NCBI RefSeq assembly: GCF_030913655.1
Contig: NZ_CP133189.1
Span: forward strand, 2,170,001-2,234,000
Direction: 5' to 3'
Source of the DNA: Clostridium sp. MB40-C1
GTDB lineage: Bacteria > Bacillota > Clostridia > Clostridiales > Clostridiaceae
Length of the DNA: 64,000 nucleotides
The position numbers were made by a program, and so were the translations under genes. This document shows, one piece after another, positions 28,832 through 38,570 of this stretch (position 1 is its first letter; each line of letters begins with the position of its first letter). A model generated the notes under the pieces. It was not told where the DNA came from and did no database searches. It worked only from the letters and a program-made list of their open reading frames with translations.

Positions 28832-30343
28832 TTATTTTGCTAAAGTTAATAGTCTCATATTCTTTTTTAGTGTAAAATAAAATTTAACCCCATTATCAAC
28901 ATTTTCTACTCCATAATTCCCTTCATGAAGCATTATTATATTTTTTACTATAGCAAGCCCTATTCCTGTTCCACCAAGACTCCTATTTCTTGACTTGTCT
29001 ATCTTGTAAAATTTATCCCATATATTTTTCAGTTCTTCTTCCGGAATTGGAGAACCAGTATTTATAACCTCAACACTTATATCATCTTCACTTTCTATCA
29101 TATTAACTTGTATACTTCCATCTGTCTCAGTATGTCTTATAGCATTAGTTAAATAGTTAGTAATAACTTGCTCTATTCTGTTCCAATCCGCATAAACCTT
29201 TATGTTGTCTATCAAATTCATTTGTAGATTTATTTCTTTCTCTTTTAGAATAGTTGAAAATTTCTTGCTAGTTGTTTTAATTAAATCATCAATATAAAAT
29301 TCTTCTTTGGTAAGCTTAAAATTACCTGATTCAAGGCTAGATAAATAAAGCATATCAGAAACAAGACTTGCCATTTTTTTCGATTCATCTATTATTATAT
29401 CAAGATATGATGTCTTTTCTTCTCCTTTAACAATATCATCTTTTAAAACTTCAGCATATCCCTCAATAATATTTATAGGTGTTTTTAACTCATGAGACAC
29501 TGATGCTATAAATTCTTTTGTCATTTTTTTCACTTTTCTTTCTTTATCAATATCTTTCTCTAATTTATGATTTGCCTCTCTTAATGATGTTAATGAACTA
29601 TATAAATTTTGAGAAAGAAAATTTAATGTCTCAGCAAGATTTCCAATTTCATCATCTGTTTTAACAATACATTTTTCACTAAATTCCAACTTAGCCATCT
29701 TTGATGCGGTCTTGTTTATCTCAATAAGTGGTTTAGTTATCATATTTGAATATATAAGAGATAATATTATAATTAAAATTACTGCGCCTATAAAGAAATA
29801 AATATAAAACTCTTTAATAACTTCTATTGCTTCATTGACAGGTTGAAGCGAAATAACTAAAAATACATACTCTCTTTTCTCAGGAATATATGTGGCCGCA
29901 AGCACACTCTTTCTTTTTATACTCATCTTTTCTAACATATATGTTTGTATTTCTTTGCTGCCTCTTATATATGGCAAAAGATTGTTATTATCAAATTGCA
30001 TAAGAATTTCATGTCCTAACTTAGTTTGAAGCATCTCCTCTTTTCTATCATTACGTGAATTACCAACAAACTTTAAATTTCCTATATCATCTACTATAAA
30101 AGTTGTATAATTCTGCTCTCCTTCAAAATTATAAAGTACATTAATCATGCTTTCTTCATCTTTAGCTGAAATATAGTTCTGTTTAAAATTTTTAAGTATA
30201 CTTTGTGCTTCATGTTTTTTCTTATATGTATAAAATTTTTCAAAAAATAAAGATTGAACAATTAAAGTTCCAACTATAAATATAGTAAATATAGCAGTTG
30301 TAATTACAAAAAGTTTTTTTGTAATACTTCTTTTAGCTTTCAT
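28832..30343 (-). CDS. Sensor histidine kinase
   Basis: 503 aa. Membrane segments at about 11-33 and 179-200 flank a ~145-residue extracytoplasmic domain. HAMP (about 201-255), dimerisation helix with phospho-H284 (SVSHELKTPINII), and HATPase domain with NYLTNAIRH, the degenerate G1 INTGSPIPEEEL, FYKIDKS and GGTGIGLAI motifs. It overlaps the response-regulator gene by 11 bp. Last gene of the macA-macB-type exporter cluster, so it most likely controls that exporter in response to an envelope or drug signal. Confidence 0.93.
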   Translation of the reverse strand: MKAKRSITKKLFVITTAIFTIFIVGTLIVQSLFFEKFYTYKKKHEAQSILKNFKQNYISAKDEESMINVLYNFEGEQNYTTFIVDDIGNLKFVGNSRNDRKEEMLQTKLGHEILMQFDNNNLLPYIRGSKEIQTYMLEKMSIKRKSVLAATYIPEKREYVFLVISLQPVNEAIEVIKEFYIYFFIGAVILIIILSLIYSNMITKPLIEINKTASKMAKLEFSEKCIVKTDDEIGNLAETLNFLSQNLYSSLTSLREANHKLEKDIDKERKVKKMTKEFIASVSHELKTPINIIEGYAEVLKDDIVKGEEKTSYLDIIIDESKKMASLVSDMLYLSSLESGNFKLTKEEFYIDDLIKTTSKKFSTILKEKEINLQMNLIDNIKVYADWNRIEQVITNYLTNAIRHTETDGSIQVNMIESEDDISVEVINTGSPIPEEELKNIWDKFYKIDKSRNRSLGGTGIGLAIVKNIIMLHEGNYGVENVDNGVKFYFTLKKNMRLLTLAK

Positions 30344-31019
30344 TTTTCACCTCAAATTTATATCCTTTTCCTCTAATAGTAGATATTAAATAAGATTTTT
30401 CTCCAAGCTTTTCTCTAAGTCTCTTAATTTGGGTATCTACAGTTCTTAAGTCTCCATAATAGTCAAATCCCCATAAAGAATCCAAAATTTTTTCCCTACT
30501 CAAAACAATTCCCCTATTCTTTATAAAATAAACTAAAAGATCAAATTCCTTTGGAGAAAGATAAATTTCATCTCCATCTACTTTCACCTCATGTCTATCC
30601 TCATCAATCCATATTCCATCAAAATCATTTCCTTTAATATCATCATTTTGAATATGGTAAGTTCTCTTTATTAACGCCTTAACGTTTGCACTTATTATTT
30701 TGGGACTTACAGGTTTTGTTAAATAAATGTCTGTTCCAAATTCAAATCCTAACAATTTATCTTCATCTTCTGACTTTGCAGTTAACATTATAACAGGTAT
30801 TTCTGTAAATTTTCTCATTTCATTTAATACAGACCATCCATCCATTACAGGCATCATAACATCTAATATAACTAAATGCACATAATTATTTTTTAACACT
30901 TTTATTCCTTCTGCTCCATTTTCAGCTTTCAACACATTATAACCATCATTTTCTAAATATATTTCAATAAGTCTTCTCATTCTTTCTTCATCATCTATAA
31001 TTAAGATGGTTTCTCTCAT
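30333..31019 (-). CDS. OmpR-family response regulator
   Basis: 228 aa. Receiver domain with phospho-D53 (ILDVMMPVMDGWS) and conserved Lys in YLTKPVSP; winged-helix domain in the last 100 residues ending STIRGKGYKF. AGGAGTGATAAAAA precedes ATG. Its 3' end overlaps the kinase. Upstream, 320 bp separate it from the exporter permease, including a repeat and a hairpin, so it may have its own promoter. Confidence 0.94.
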   Translation of the reverse strand: MRETILIIDDEERMRRLIEIYLENDGYNVLKAENGAEGIKVLKNNYVHLVILDVMMPVMDGWSVLNEMRKFTEIPVIMLTAKSEDEDKLLGFEFGTDIYLTKPVSPKIISANVKALIKRTYHIQNDDIKGNDFDGIWIDEDRHEVKVDGDEIYLSPKEFDLLVYFIKNRGIVLSREKILDSLWGFDYYGDLRTVDTQIKRLREKLGEKSYLISTIRGKGYKFEVKNES

Positions 31020-31341
31020 TTTTTATCACTCCTCACCAAGGAATTTTTAATAAGCTTGCATTTTAAAAATTGGATATACTTGAGAAATTGCATAATTCCC
31101 AAACTACATAGCTACATGCAGATTTTTTATTTTAAAAATTGTTTAATTTTACTTATATATGGGTTAAGCTCACTAGACAGGATTTAACTAATTCTAGTGA
31201 GCTATAAATCATAATGAAAAATTACATTCTTATATAGATTTTTTCACATTTCCACTCCAAATACAACCTACATAAGTGGAATTTTTTTAATAATTTAATT
31301 TTTTCTTTTAAGTTGCTTCATAATAGATCTTTCTACATCTA
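31020..31341. other. 322-bp intergenic stretch with repeat and hairpin
   Basis: Contains a GCATAATT-family repeat (about 31080-31140), an 11-bp perfect inverted repeat AGCTCACTAGA/TCTAGTGAGCT (31167-31203) without a clear T-run, and a weak TTCCACT/AGTGGAA pairing near 31251-31281. No ORF seen. Confidence 0.5.
31080..31140. repeat. GCATAATT repeat family, middle copy
   Basis: Contains TTGAGAAATTGCATAATT followed by CCCAAACTACAT and CATGCAGATTTTT. It aligns with the reverse complement of the 11688-11742 element and with the right end of the 54616-54788 element. Confidence 0.5.
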
Positions 31342-32514
31342 TTATTCAAATCTTAGAGCATCAATAGGATTCAGCTTAGAAGCTTTGTTTGCAGGATATA
31401 TTCCAAATATAATTCCTACCATAACTGAAAATCCCACTGATCCCATTACAACTCCACTTGATATCGCTACAGGCATATTAAATGCAGATTTTATAAGATA
31501 AGCAATCAAAAATCCAAATATAACCCCTAATACACCACCTATACAACTTACTACAGATGACTCTATAAGAAATTGTATTAAAATAGTTTTTCTTTTGGCA
31601 CCTATTGCCTTTCTTACACCTATTTCTCTTGTTCTTTCAATAACAGATACAAGCATAATATTCATTATACCAATTCCACCTACAATGAGAGAAATTGCAG
31701 CTATACCGCTTAGCATCATCGTCATACTGTTAGTTGTTTCATTTACTGTATTCAAAAGACTAGTTTGGTCAAATACTCTATAACTATTCGTATCATTTTT
31801 AAATCTTTTGTTTAAAAACAGTTCAATATACCCCATAGCATTACTTACAGAATCTTTATCTGTTGCTTCAATATAAAAAGTTCTAATTTCTGTATTTTTA
31901 AATAGTCTTTGAGCTGTGCTTATTGGAAGAATTATCTTATCATCTCCTGAAGATCCCATAGCACTTCCTTGAGTTTCTAAAACTCCAACTATTTTAAAAT
32001 CCACACCATTTATACTTACACTTTGCCCAACTACATTTGTACTTTTATATAAATTATTAGCTACATCTACACCAACAACAGCAGTATGATATCTATTTGC
32101 AACATCTTTATCATTAATAAAACGTCCACTACTTACATTCATATTTCTTATTTGAGAATATATTGATGTAGAGGCTTCAATACTTGTCGTACTTGTAGTA
32201 GTTCCTGCTTTTATATTTACATTATTTTGTGTAACAACAGGGGCTATTTCCTTTATTCCAGGTTTTGATTTTAACTCTTCAATATCTTCATTTGTAAAAG
32301 CTATATTTCTTTTTCCCGTTATATTTATAGTTATAAGATTTGTTCCAAGACTTTCTATTTGAGATTGTATCTGTTGTTTTGTGCCTTGCCCTAAACCAAC
32401 AAGTACAATTACAGAAGATATACCTATAATAATGCCTAACATAGTCAGAAAAGATCTTATCTTATTTGACCAAATAGATGATATGGCCATTTTCCCAAGT
32501 TTCCTTAGTTGCAT
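31342..32514 (-). CDS. MacB-like ABC transporter permease
   Basis: 390 aa. First membrane helix (about 21-42, IRSFLTMLGIIIGISSVIVLV), a MacB periplasmic-core-type external domain (about 45-260), then three helices with the FtsX signature (IMLVSVIERTREIGVRKAIGA). One FtsX unit per chain, so it works as a dimer with the separate ATPase. Predicted to export a peptide, drug or lipid-linked substrate together with the MacA-like adaptor. It overlaps the ATPase gene by 10 bp. Confidence 0.92.
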   Translation of the reverse strand: MQLRKLGKMAISSIWSNKIRSFLTMLGIIIGISSVIVLVGLGQGTKQQIQSQIESLGTNLITINITGKRNIAFTNEDIEELKSKPGIKEIAPVVTQNNVNIKAGTTTSTTSIEASTSIYSQIRNMNVSSGRFINDKDVANRYHTAVVGVDVANNLYKSTNVVGQSVSINGVDFKIVGVLETQGSAMGSSGDDKIILPISTAQRLFKNTEIRTFYIEATDKDSVSNAMGYIELFLNKRFKNDTNSYRVFDQTSLLNTVNETTNSMTMMLSGIAAISLIVGGIGIMNIMLVSVIERTREIGVRKAIGAKRKTILIQFLIESSVVSCIGGVLGVIFGFLIAYLIKSAFNMPVAISSGVVMGSVGFSVMVGIIFGIYPANKASKLNPIDALRFE

Positions 32515-33236
32515 ATACTCACCTCTTTAACCTGCCTATCATTTAATATATCTTCTTTTATACATCCATCTTTTATAATTATTGTTCTCTTTGCTTCCTT
32601 TGCAATATCCCTATCATGGGTTATTAATATTATAGTATTTCCTTCATTATTTAACTCTTTAAGCATTTCTAAAACTTCCTGTCCTGTCTTACTATCTAAA
32701 GCTCCTGTTGGTTCATCAGCAAGAATAATTTGTGGATTAGTTACAAGGGCTCTTGCTATAGCTACCCTTTGTTTTTGCCCTCCAGATAATTCGGCTGGTT
32801 TATGTTTAATATGTGTCTCAAGTCCTACCCTCTTTAAAGATTCCATTGCCCTTTTTCTTATTTCCTTAGACTCTATTCCCATATATTCAAGAGGGAGTTC
32901 TACATTTTCTAGCACACTTATTTTAGATAAAAGATTGTAGTTTTGAAAAATAAATCCTATTTTACTATTTCTTATTTCTGCCAATTTATTATCACTACAT
33001 TTTGTATCTAAATCATCAAGAATATACTCTCCTTCTGTTGCAGTATCAAGGCATCCTATTATATTCATAAGGGTCGATTTTCCCGCTCCTGATGGTCCTA
33101 CTATAGCTACAAATTCACCTTTATGTATGCTTAAGTTAACATCTTTTAAAGCTATATACTTATTTTTTCCCATATTGTATATTTTGCCTATTTTATTCAT
33201 TTTTATCACTTCTTTATTATTTAAAGTGTCACTCAA
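32505..33236 (-). CDS. ABC transporter ATP-binding protein (MacB-like)
   Basis: 243 aa. Walker A GPSGAGKST (47-55), Q-loop IFQNYNLLS, signature LSGGQKQR, Walker B ILADEPTGALD, H-loop LITHD. The start is probably TTG 33236, because GGAGGTG stands six bases before it; ATG (13th codon) has only a weak ribosome site. Middle gene of adaptor-ATPase-permease. The GALD variant of the D-loop and the order of genes are those of Gram-positive MacAB-type exporters. Confidence 0.92.
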   Translation of the reverse strand: MSDTLNNKEVIKMNKIGKIYNMGKNKYIALKDVNLSIHKGEFVAIVGPSGAGKSTLMNIIGCLDTATEGEYILDDLDTKCSDNKLAEIRNSKIGFIFQNYNLLSKISVLENVELPLEYMGIESKEIRKRAMESLKRVGLETHIKHKPAELSGGQKQRVAIARALVTNPQIILADEPTGALDSKTGQEVLEMLKELNNEGNTIILITHDRDIAKEAKRTIIIKDGCIKEDILNDRQVKEVSICN

Positions 33237-33333
33237 TCATTTCACCTCCACTTTATTTGTGAGCCATGTTTTAGATTGGTTCACTGCCTTAATCTTCAAG
33301 TGAAATTTAAAACTCCAGCTGAATATTAGAAAC

Positions 33334-34599
33334 CTATTTATTAGATGGTCTTGAACCTCCCATCATACCTCCACTCATGCCTCCTATACTTCTGTTTTGA
33401 TTTTTGTTACTTGATGTACTTGAACTTTGCTCAGGTAAAGATATCATAACCTTTTGACCTTCTGTTAATCCTTTTGTTATTTCAACATAGTTTTCATTTT
33501 CAATTCCAGTTGTAACCTCCACAAGATTACCTTTTCCTGTTGCTCTATTCATATAATTATTTTTAGATCTTGTTCCTTCCTTAGATGTATTAGAATCAAA
33601 AGCTTTACCTTGTTCATTATTATTGATTTGATTATTACTTTGATTATTATTGCTTTCATTCTTTTTATTGTCTGTATTTACATTGTTACCAGTTGTATCT
33701 GCTTTTAAATTCTCTCCGTCTTGTTGTTGAACCATTACATATTTTTTCCCATTTCTCTCTATAAGAGCCTCTATTGGAACTACTAATGCATCTTTTTTAG
33801 ATTGAACTTGAATATCTACATTTGCAGTCATTCCGATCATAACTCCTGTTTTATCTTTTAAATTAATTACAACATCATAGGTAGTAACATTATTATTTTC
33901 TTGTCCTACATTTGAAATAGACTCAACAGTTCCTTCATATGTTTTTCCTTCAATTGCATTAAACTTAACTTCAACCTTTTGTCCACTTTTTACTTTTGAA
34001 ATATCTAGTTCATCAACAGAAGCTTTTACCTTCAATGAAGAAGTATCTGTTATTGATAATATTGTTTTTCCAGATTGAACATTATCCCCATTATTACTAT
34101 TTTTTGTTGTTACCATACCATTTATTGGTGATGTAACTACCATATTACTATATTGCTGCTCTGCATATTCTAGGTTTCTTTCTGCATCTTCCACTTGAAG
34201 ATTTTGAAGATTTATCTCATCTTCAGTTTTCATTTTATCTAACTGTAACTTTTGTTTTTCAAGATTTACTTTTGCACTATTTAATTGTTGCCTTACTTGT
34301 TCACTATCTACCTTAAATAGAGTACCTCCTTTTTTAACAGTGTCTCCTTCTTTAACACTCAATTCTTTGAGTTCACCACTATTACTAGCAACAATATCTT
34401 TTGTAACTGATGCATATACTGATCCTGTTGATTTTACACTTACATTAATATCGGATTTCTTAGCTGATTGAATAATATAGTTGTTATCAGTACCTACCGT
34501 TTTTTTATTTCCCGTGTATTGCTTTGATACAAAATATCCACCAACTCCAACTATACCTACTAATAATATTCCTACTGTAATTTTAAGTGATTTTTTCAC
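33334..34599 (-). CDS. MacA/HlyD-type efflux adaptor
   Basis: 421 aa starting at GTG 34599, six bases after GGGAGGG. One N-terminal membrane anchor, a split biotinyl-lipoyl-like domain around a coiled-coil hairpin (about 85-135), and beta-barrel domains. An Asn/Lys-rich low-complexity insertion (about 290-345) and a Gly/Ser/Met tail (GGMSGGMMGGS) are typical of clostridial homologues. It should dock with the MacB-like permease outside the membrane; the role of such adaptors in a cell with a single membrane is unclear. First gene of the exporter operon. Confidence 0.9.
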   Translation of the reverse strand: MKKSLKITVGILLVGIVGVGGYFVSKQYTGNKKTVGTDNNYIIQSAKKSDINVSVKSTGSVYASVTKDIVASNSGELKELSVKEGDTVKKGGTLFKVDSEQVRQQLNSAKVNLEKQKLQLDKMKTEDEINLQNLQVEDAERNLEYAEQQYSNMVVTSPINGMVTTKNSNNGDNVQSGKTILSITDTSSLKVKASVDELDISKVKSGQKVEVKFNAIEGKTYEGTVESISNVGQENNNVTTYDVVINLKDKTGVMIGMTANVDIQVQSKKDALVVPIEALIERNGKKYVMVQQQDGENLKADTTGNNVNTDNKKNESNNNQSNNQINNNEQGKAFDSNTSKEGTRSKNNYMNRATGKGNLVEVTTGIENENYVEITKGLTEGQKVMISLPEQSSSTSSNKNQNRSIGGMSGGMMGGSRPSNK

Positions 34600-34701
34600 T
34601 CTTTTCCCTCCCACAAGTTTTTTATGTTATTAGATTATGTTTTTTATTATACAAATCAAATAATTTACTAAAACATATCATATTTAAAATCTTATAAGGT
34701 C

Positions 34702-34714
34702 ACAGTGACACTGT
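34702..34714. promoter_or_regulatory. Palindrome upstream of the efflux operon
   Basis: ACAGTGACACTGT, a perfect 13-bp palindrome about 100 bp before the adaptor start, in GC-richer surroundings than the flanks. A binding site for the operon's response regulator or another repressor is possible. Confidence 0.45.
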
Positions 34715-34777
34715 AATGGCAAACTTGTTAATAAAGTGTTAACAGAAGAATTAAACTATTTTTAAACACAAAAAATA

Positions 34778-34821
34778 ACACAACATATTGATTAATTTAG
34801 AAATTAATCAATATGTTGTGT
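34778..34821 (-). terminator. Terminator of the cellulose operon
   Basis: Perfect 21-bp stem (34778-34798 with 34801-34821), followed on the minus strand by TTATTTTTT. It lies 27 bp after the last gene of the cellulose operon. Confidence 0.9.
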
Positions 34822-34847
34822 CTAAAATCCACTTTTACAAATCTATT

Positions 34848-36041
34848 TTAAAATTTAAAAAATCCATCAACAAGATTTTGAGGAGAATAAGATACAACAA
34901 CAAAATCTAATTTTGTATTATTTATAAAATTCAAGACATCTTTTTTATAAAATCTTGGATCTATTAAATATATATCAGAGCATGTTGTTGAAAAAAATGA
35001 TATTAATGGTACAGCCAAAGAATCTTTTATAAACAATACTTTTAATCCATTTGGATTGTCTTTATTGTGAATATGAGCAAAAGGCTGATTCCCATAAAGA
35101 TATGAAAAATACTTGTCAGCTACAATACCATAGGGATCATACTTTCTAATAGGATTTATAGCTACAAGTGATTCTTCAAACCTCCCAGTCAAGGTTCCTT
35201 TTGTAAAACTATTTTCAAAATAAAAATCATAATTTGTTTTAAATTTAGGATAAATTAACGAAAAATCATCAGCACCTGCATAATATTTTCCTGTTTTTCG
35301 TCCCATAGAACCAACAAAAACATTATTATATTTAACTATATTGTAGTTATTAATATCAGTATAAAAGTTATCCTTATCAAGCTTCAAGCTATATTTTTTA
35401 TTCATATCCTTAACTAACTTACTAAATCCCCAAAAAGCAGTTTCAATTTTCCAATGGTGATCTGTATTAAAAAACAAGTCCTCTCCTTTTATTCCACTCT
35501 CTAAAATACCTTCTCTTAAATCTACACTATCAATTTTCTTCAATTTTAGTTGATTTAAAAATTGATCTGCTGTTTCATTGTTATAATTATAAGGAATTCC
35601 TTTTGGAAATTTTGTATATCCATTCACATATTTATCAGGTGTCATTAAATATAAAAGTTTAGTTTTAGGATTTTTTATATTACTTTGAAAATCCTTTAAT
35701 TTAGCTACAAGATGTTCAGTTGGATTTGGCTTATTTGCAAAATAAGTAAAATGTAATTTTCCCCCTGTATCTTTTACCACTTCAAAGTTAGAAACTTCAT
35801 TTTTATCCATAAGTTTTTGTATATATCCATAAGCTTCAACAAATTTATATTTTCCATATATATTTTCATTGACATTATATTCAATATTAGAAATATATTC
35901 TTTTAAAGATGAAACTTCTGTCTTTTTAACTGCTGCTTTAATAGGTTGATAGTTCTTACTTATATTTAAAAAACTAAATACAAATAAGAATACCAAAAAA
36001 AGTCCAGCTGTTATAATTTTTTTAATGAACAGCCTATTCAT
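34848..36041 (-). CDS. DHHW-family protein (AlgJ/AlgX-like polysaccharide acylation partner)
   Basis: 397 aa with an N-terminal membrane anchor (about 9-26) and an extracytoplasmic SGNH-like domain. The hallmark motif is TDHHW (D194-W197) and the probable nucleophile region KDSLAVP (S341). Proteins of this type pair with an MBOAT membrane protein to move acyl groups onto an exopolysaccharide. That pairing is seen here: the MBOAT gene ends 17 bp upstream. Ribosome site AAGGAGG, rather far (about 12 bases) from ATG. Last gene of the cellulose operon; acetylation of cellulose is the inference. Confidence 0.85.
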   Translation of the reverse strand: MNRLFIKKIITAGLFLVFLFVFSFLNISKNYQPIKAAVKKTEVSSLKEYISNIEYNVNENIYGKYKFVEAYGYIQKLMDKNEVSNFEVVKDTGGKLHFTYFANKPNPTEHLVAKLKDFQSNIKNPKTKLLYLMTPDKYVNGYTKFPKGIPYNYNNETADQFLNQLKLKKIDSVDLREGILESGIKGEDLFFNTDHHWKIETAFWGFSKLVKDMNKKYSLKLDKDNFYTDINNYNIVKYNNVFVGSMGRKTGKYYAGADDFSLIYPKFKTNYDFYFENSFTKGTLTGRFEESLVAINPIRKYDPYGIVADKYFSYLYGNQPFAHIHNKDNPNGLKVLFIKDSLAVPLISFFSTTCSDIYLIDPRFYKKDVLNFINNTKLDFVVVSYSPQNLVDGFFKF

Positions 36042-36058
36042 AATTACTGTTTTCCTCC

Positions 36059-37480
36059 TTAAAAGTTAAAATAAATAAATGGGTTATATGTACCTTTCAC
36101 CAAATAAGAAACACATATTAAAAATAATCCCATAACTGCAAAAGGATAACCAAATTCAAGAATCGATCTTCCCTTTCCTCCATCTATAATAAATTTATTC
36201 ATCCTTCTTCCTATTGGAGTTGAAAGAATAATTGCTGCTACAAAAAATATAAAGTATTCTTTTAAAAACATAAATGTATACTCACTCCAGAATCCATTAT
36301 GAGAAACTCCAAACATGTTTGAAATAAATTTCCCAGCTTCGATAAGATTAGTAGAACGGAATAAAACCCAGCCTAGATTAACAATAAATAAAGTATAGAC
36401 GGTTCTAATTGCCTTATGACCATCCATTTTATCAATAGCCAAAAATTTTTCTGCTGCAATAAAAACAAAATTTAAAATTCCCCATAGTATGAATGTCCAT
36501 TCTGCTCCGTGCCATATACCAGTAAGTAACCAAACTATAAATAAATTACGTATAACCTTATCCTTATTTTTTACCCTTGAACCCCCTAATGGAAAATAAA
36601 CATAACTCTTAAACCATGACCCTAGAGAAATATGCCATCTACGCCAGAATTCTGTTATAGATTTTGATATATATGGATAGTTAAAGTTCTCTTCAAATTT
36701 AAAACCAAACATTAGTCCAAGACCAATAGCCATATCTGAATACCCAGAGAAATCAAAGAATATCTGCAAAGTATAAGCAATAGAGCCAAGCCATGCAAGA
36801 CTAGCAGGTATACTAGAATTTGTGTTCATTTTAAAAATGTGATCCACTATAATTGCCATATTATTTGCAATTAATACTTTTTTACTAAGACCTGTTATAA
36901 ATCTACAAGTTCCCACAGAAAATTTTTGCCAAGTTTCTTTTCTCTCCCCTATTTGTTCTGCAATAGTAGAGTAACGTACAATTGGTCCTGCAATTAATTG
37001 TGGAAAAAATGATATATATAAAGCAACATAAAAAGGATTCTTCTGTACTTCTCCATCTTTTCTATAAACATCTATTACATAGGACATTGCTTGAAAAGTA
37101 AAAAATGAAATTCCTATAGGTAATGATATATTCGGAATATGTATTTGTAAGTTAGCAATTTCATTAATTGTTCTAATAGCAAAACCAAGATACTTAAAAA
37201 CAAAAAGTAATGATAAATTAAAAGAACACATTAAAATAAGAATAATTTTTGAACTCAATTTTTCATTTCTGTACCTATCAACTAACAATGCAAATATATA
37301 ATTACATAAAATAGATATAATCATGACTAATACAAACCATGGCTCACCCCATGCATAGAAAAACAAACTTGCCAACAATAAAAACATATTTTTCATTGTA
37401 TTTGAAAATTTCACAACATAATATATTGCTAAAACTATAGGCAGAAAATAAAACAAAAAAACTATACTTGAAAAAAGCAT
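36059..37480 (-). CDS. MBOAT-family O-acyltransferase (AlgI/DltB-like)
   Basis: 473 aa, multi-pass membrane protein. AlgI-type motifs: LPIGISFFTFQAMSYVIDVYR, FWRRWHISLGSW (H283) and the catalytic histidine in GIWHGAEWTF (H324). It should carry acyl groups across the membrane for transfer to a polysaccharide by the neighbouring DHHW protein. Start set at ATG 37480, just after AAAGGTGG; a GTG three codons upstream overlaps that site. Fourth gene of the operon. Confidence 0.93.
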   Translation of the reverse strand: MLFSSIVFLFYFLPIVLAIYYVVKFSNTMKNMFLLLASLFFYAWGEPWFVLVMIISILCNYIFALLVDRYRNEKLSSKIILILMCSFNLSLLFVFKYLGFAIRTINEIANLQIHIPNISLPIGISFFTFQAMSYVIDVYRKDGEVQKNPFYVALYISFFPQLIAGPIVRYSTIAEQIGERKETWQKFSVGTCRFITGLSKKVLIANNMAIIVDHIFKMNTNSSIPASLAWLGSIAYTLQIFFDFSGYSDMAIGLGLMFGFKFEENFNYPYISKSITEFWRRWHISLGSWFKSYVYFPLGGSRVKNKDKVIRNLFIVWLLTGIWHGAEWTFILWGILNFVFIAAEKFLAIDKMDGHKAIRTVYTLFIVNLGWVLFRSTNLIEAGKFISNMFGVSHNGFWSEYTFMFLKEYFIFFVAAIILSTPIGRRMNKFIIDGGKGRSILEFGYPFAVMGLFLICVSYLVKGTYNPFIYFNF

Positions 37481-37550
37481 AAATACCACCTTTCTTATAA
37501 ACTCTTCATCATTTGTTACATAAAAAATCTAGTCTATCATATTTCTGATT

Positions 37551-38570
37551 CTATTTATTTACTAGAGAATTTAAAAGCATTTTATTCCAAGAAGCTGTTT
37601 TATCATCATAAGCACCAAACTGAGAACAAAATTCCCAATACCCCCAAGCAAAACCCATTTCCTCTGCAGTTTTTCTTACTTGTTTAGTCCACAACACACG
37701 ATCTTCTTTAGGAGCATTCTGATTTGCTCCAAATTCACCCAAAAATATTCTTATATTATTTTTATCCGCCCACCTTTTTACAATAGAAAAACGCTCTTTA
37801 ATATACCGTACCTCTGAATCTGTATTTTTCCATGAAACATTTTTCAATTGTTCAAAGCCTTGATGATATATATTACCTTGAAATGTAAATTTATTTGGTT
37901 CATAAAAATGAAAAGTTGCTATAAGTTTTTTATCTTTAGGTAAAGTTAAATATTTCAAACTATCTAAAGAAGAAAATTCAGCAGAGCCTACAATAATAAA
38001 CCTATTTTTATTAGTTTTTCGAATTACCTTTATTGCTTCATTTAAATATTCATTCCATATTTCTGGTTTTAAGTTTTTAGTAGGTTCATTAAGTAGCTCA
38101 AAAATAAGCTTATCTGAATGATTTTCATATCTTTGAGAAAGCTGTTCCCATATTCTTAAAAAACATTGTTTATATTGTTCTGGTTTATCCATTATTTCCA
38201 CAAAATGATGAAAATCTAAAATTACTACTAAATCTTTACTTAAAGCATAATCAATATATCCATCCACTCTTTTCATAAAATCTTCCTCGAGTACATACTC
38301 AGGTTGATTTTTTGCATAATCAGAAAATCTTACAGGTATTCTAACACTGTCAAACCCCGCTTCTTTGATTAAATCAAAATACTCATTTTTTATATCTACA
38401 TCCCATGGAATATTTTTAGGAGCATCTAAAGCATTTCCTATATTCATACACTTATGAAAAGGTAGCAAATTCTTACTTTCAATATAATAATTCTTAATCA
38501 ACAAATAGATTATGGAAATTATTAATACTATTGCCATATCTTTTATTAACTTATATTTTCTTTTTGCCAT
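37551..38570 (-). CDS. Membrane-anchored GH5 endoglucanase
   Basis: 339 aa. N-terminal membrane anchor (about 9-27) then a glycoside hydrolase family 5 barrel: NIGNALDAP, VRIPVRFSDY, DFHHFVEI, acid/base E162 (FELLNEPTK) and nucleophile E279 (IFLGEFGANQ). Cellulases are regular partners of cellulose synthases, trimming or releasing nascent chains; the clostridial CcsZ enzyme is the closest known functional parallel. The start is ATG 38570 after GGAGAAGAAA. The gene overlaps the upstream surface-protein gene by 25 bp. Confidence 0.9.
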   Translation of the reverse strand: MAKRKYKLIKDMAIVLIISIIYLLIKNYYIESKNLLPFHKCMNIGNALDAPKNIPWDVDIKNEYFDLIKEAGFDSVRIPVRFSDYAKNQPEYVLEEDFMKRVDGYIDYALSKDLVVILDFHHFVEIMDKPEQYKQCFLRIWEQLSQRYENHSDKLIFELLNEPTKNLKPEIWNEYLNEAIKVIRKTNKNRFIIVGSAEFSSLDSLKYLTLPKDKKLIATFHFYEPNKFTFQGNIYHQGFEQLKNVSWKNTDSEVRYIKERFSIVKRWADKNNIRIFLGEFGANQNAPKEDRVLWTKQVRKTAEEMGFAWGYWEFCSQFGAYDDKTASWNKMLLNSLVNK

